Positions 50,221 to 51,447 of a DNA stretch of 51,447 nucleotides are shown here, in pieces. Under the pieces are notes generated by a model. The model saw only the letters and a program-made list of their open reading frames with translations. It made no database searches and was not told where the DNA came from. The stretch lies in the NCBI GenBank assembly GCA_015065545.1, contig SVQA01000011.1, positions 1-51,447 of the forward strand. The letters run 5' to 3'. Source of the DNA: Oscillospiraceae bacterium. Its GTDB lineage: Bacteria > Bacillota > Clostridia > Oscillospirales > Acutalibacteraceae. Numbering within the stretch: the first letter of the stretch is position 1; every line of letters starts with the position of its first letter. Position numbers and translations under genes: made by a program.

Positions 50221-50958
50221 ATGGTACACGCAATGGTTTTTGCCGGTGGAATCGGCGCAAGAATGAAATCTCTGGATATTCCCAAGCAGTTTATTGATGT
50301 TGACGGCAAGCCCATCATCATCCGTACTCTTGAGCATTTTTCAAAGCATCCTGAGGTAGAGGATATTGTTATCTCCTGTATTCCCGACAAGATTGATTAC
50401 CTCTGGGGACTTATCGAGGAGCATCATATAACCAAGGTTGTAAGTATTGTAGGCGGCGGTGCAAACGGTCATCAGAGCATTCACAACGGTCTTGTTGAGG
50501 TGGAGAAGAACTCTGCTCCCGATGATATAGTTCTTATCTGTGATGGTGTTCGTCCCATGCTTTCCGAGAAGCTTATAAGCGACTGTATAGAAACTGCAAG
50601 AGAGTTCGAGACCGCAGTACCCGTTACTCCCAGCATCGACTCTGTGCTTGAATCTCCTGACGGCGAAACCTGCTGTAAGTCTCTGCCAAGAAAGCAGATG
50701 TTCATTACTCAGGCACCTCAGGGATACACAATGAGAAAAATTATGTGGGCTCACGACGAGGCAGAAAAGAGGGGCATTACAAATCCCATTTCTTCCTCCG
50801 AGCTTCTTATTGAGCTTGGCGAAACTGTGCATATCTTCCAGGGAATCCGTGAGAATATCAAGGTAACAACTCCCGAGGATTTGCAGACTCTTCGCTCCTA
50901 CTTCTATTACGAGAGCTTCAAGAACTTTGCAAAAGAAGAGCTCAAGTATGACCTGTGA
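50221..50958 (+). CDS. IspD/TarI-family cytidylyltransferase
   Basis: A CTP-dependent cytidylyltransferase of 245 residues with MVFAGGIGARMKSLDIPKQF (nucleotide loop), GGGANGHQSIHNGL, LICDGVRPMLSEKLI and TQAPQGYTMRKI. The family includes IspD (isoprenoid MEP pathway) and TarI (CDP-ribitol for wall polymers). Placement directly after a polymer-export ABC pair and the FAGGIGARM form of the loop favour a TarI-like role making an activated polyol-phosphate donor. Substrate choice is not certain. A terminator follows. Genes for polymer assembly may lie beyond the window. Confidence 0.85.
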   Translation: MVHAMVFAGGIGARMKSLDIPKQFIDVDGKPIIIRTLEHFSKHPEVEDIVISCIPDKIDYLWGLIEEHHITKVVSIVGGGANGHQSIHNGLVEVEKNSAPDDIVLICDGVRPMLSEKLISDCIETAREFETAVPVTPSIDSVLESPDGETCCKSLPRKQMFITQAPQGYTMRKIMWAHDEAEKRGITNPISSSELLIELGETVHIFQGIRENIKVTTPEDLQTLRSYFYYESFKNFAKEELKYDL

Positions 50959-50990
50959 TTTTTGAACAAAAATCAATAAAAAAGAATTTT

Positions 50991-51027
50991 AAGGACACAG
51001 CCGGCATATAATTGGTTGTGTCCTTTT
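50991..51027 (+). terminator. Terminator after the cytidylyltransferase gene
   Basis: AAGGACACAGCC (50991-51002) pairs with GGTTGTGTCCTT (51014-51025, one G-U), followed by TT. Confidence 0.75.
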
Positions 51028-51061
51028 GCGTAGGAAGAGAGCAAATTTTTAAAGTTTAGGA

Positions 51062-51090
51062 TTGACATTTAAACGGTGTTTTGATATAAT
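51062..51090 (+). promoter_or_regulatory. Consensus promoter of tRNA-Leu
   Basis: A perfect TTGACA (51062-51067), a 17-base spacer and a perfect TATAAT (51085-51090). Transcription would start near 51097, leaving a leader of about 110 bases with no recognised RNA structure. Confidence 0.88.
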
Positions 51091-51205
51091 ATCAAGCGTT
51101 GACGATTGTCAGTTTGCGGAGTATGCAGAAGAGTAAGATTTATCTGAAAGTAAGCACCGCCTCGGTTGCTCTCTACCATGTAAAATTTAAGAGAGATAAA
51201 TATTT

Positions 51206-51292
51206 GCAGGTATGGCGGAATTGGCAGACGCGCATGGTTCAGGTCCATGTGAAAGCAATTTCATGCAGGTTCAAGTCCTGTTACCTGCACCA
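51206..51292 (+). tRNA. tRNA-Leu (anticodon CAG)
   Basis: The acceptor stem GCAGGTA pairs with TACCTGC and is followed by an encoded ACCA end. The anticodon stem CATGG/CCATG encloses the loop TTCAGGT, giving anticodon CAG at 51240-51242, which reads CUG. A long variable arm (TGAAA-GCAA-TTTCA) marks a class II tRNA, and the T-loop TTCAAGT is present. Length is 87 bases including CCA. Confidence 0.95.
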
Positions 51293-51298
51293 GAAAAT

Positions 51299-51334
51299 AA
51301 CCCACATTTGTCTGCGACAAGTGTGGGTTCTTTT
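51299..51334 (+). terminator. Terminator after tRNA-Leu
   Basis: AACCCACATTTGTC (51299-51312) pairs with GACAAGTGTGGGTT (one G-U) around TGC, then CTTTT. Confidence 0.88.
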
Positions 51335-51339
51335 CAACT

Positions 51340-51429
51340 AAATCCACCCTATCGGGTGGGTGAAATCATCTTCGATGATGAAATCCCCTACGGGGATGAA
51401 ATCCGCCTTGACGGCGGGCGGGTGGATTT
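51340..51429. repeat. Multi-hairpin repeat with AAATCCACCC...GGGTGGATTT ends
   Basis: Outer inverted ends AAATCCACCC and GGGTGGATTT enclose a row of small hairpins separated by GAAATC-type linkers: ACCC-TATC-GGGT, ATCATC-TTC-GATGAT, ATCCCC-TAC-GGGGAT and CCGCC-TTGA-CGGCGG. Related sequence continues to the window edge. This is a third palindromic repeat family; it is not a CRISPR array because there are no unique spacers. Confidence 0.7.
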
Positions 51430-51447
51430 AATTTCATCTGCGAAGCA

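Noticed and set aside
51099..51341. 80-residue open frame over the right-end tRNA
   Set aside because: It overlaps the complete tRNA-Leu(CAG) and its terminator.
51340..51429. Possible CRISPR array
   Set aside because: Repeated units are palindromic hairpins with near-identical linkers and no unique spacers, and no cas gene lies in the window.

Overview
The window looks like a chromosomal segment of a low-to-moderate GC, spore-forming member of the class Clostridia, most likely Ruminococcus or a relative in the Oscillospiraceae/Ruminococcaceae. The reasons are the germination protease gpr, Bacillota gene orders (glmU-prs-pth-mfd; phoH-ybeY-dgkA-era-yqzL-recO; ylxM-ffh-rpsP-khpA-rimM-trmD; mraZ-rsmH-ftsL-pbp-mraY-ftsW-murG), consensus sigma-A promoters and strong Shine-Dalgarno sites, and two secreted enzymes with type I dockerins, as in cellulosome- or amylosome-forming ruminococci. 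The lineage is inferred by eye; no 16S rRNA gene is present.

Layout. 1-2465 (-): pyruvate phosphate dikinase, cut by the left edge. 2786-11071 (+): a GlmU-like uridylyltransferase without its acetyltransferase domain, then prs, pth, mfd, a PrsA/SurA-like lipoprotein and a Ser/Pro-rich membrane protein. 11370-16095: two secreted dockerin proteins (a CHAP hydrolase and a papain-family protease) on either side of asnS. 16220-24318: gpr (+), then on the minus strand phoH-ybeY-dgkA-era-[DUF559 element]-yqzL-recO-mutS2. 24623-33903 (+): SRP and ribosome genes (ylxM, ffh, rpsP, khpA, rimM, trmD), interrupted by a BspA-type leucine-rich-repeat membrane protein, then HPr, uvrC, rsmD, coaD and a coiled-coil protein. 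34508-46956 (+): the division and cell-wall (dcw) cluster from mraZ to ftsZ, which lacks murB, murC, murD, murE, murF and ftsA but has a small Mur-ligase-like fragment where murF is expected. 47460-50958 (+): a zinc-ribbon membrane protein and a surface-polymer export module (TagG-like permease, TagH-like ATPase, IspD/TarI-like cytidylyltransferase). 51206-51292: tRNA-Leu(CAG).

Most genes are housekeeping. The protein-synthesis and repair genes lie in conserved operons. The dcw cluster makes lipid II (murA, mraY, murG) and the divisome (ftsL, ftsQ, ftsW, a PASTA penicillin-binding protein, ftsZ). The right-end ABC module probably exports a wall polymer.

The most unusual content lies between the genes: at least three families of short palindromic repeats. 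One family occurs as a pair of inverted repeats enclosing a DUF559 endonuclease-like gene inserted between era and yqzL (20791-21308). It occurs again as an empty pair with only about 30 bp between the arms (47093-47231), and as a 73-bp exact copy of one arm at 27174-27246. This arrangement of a loaded element, an empty element and stray arms is the best candidate here for an under-described mobile system. Repeat boundaries, promoters and terminators were all read by eye.
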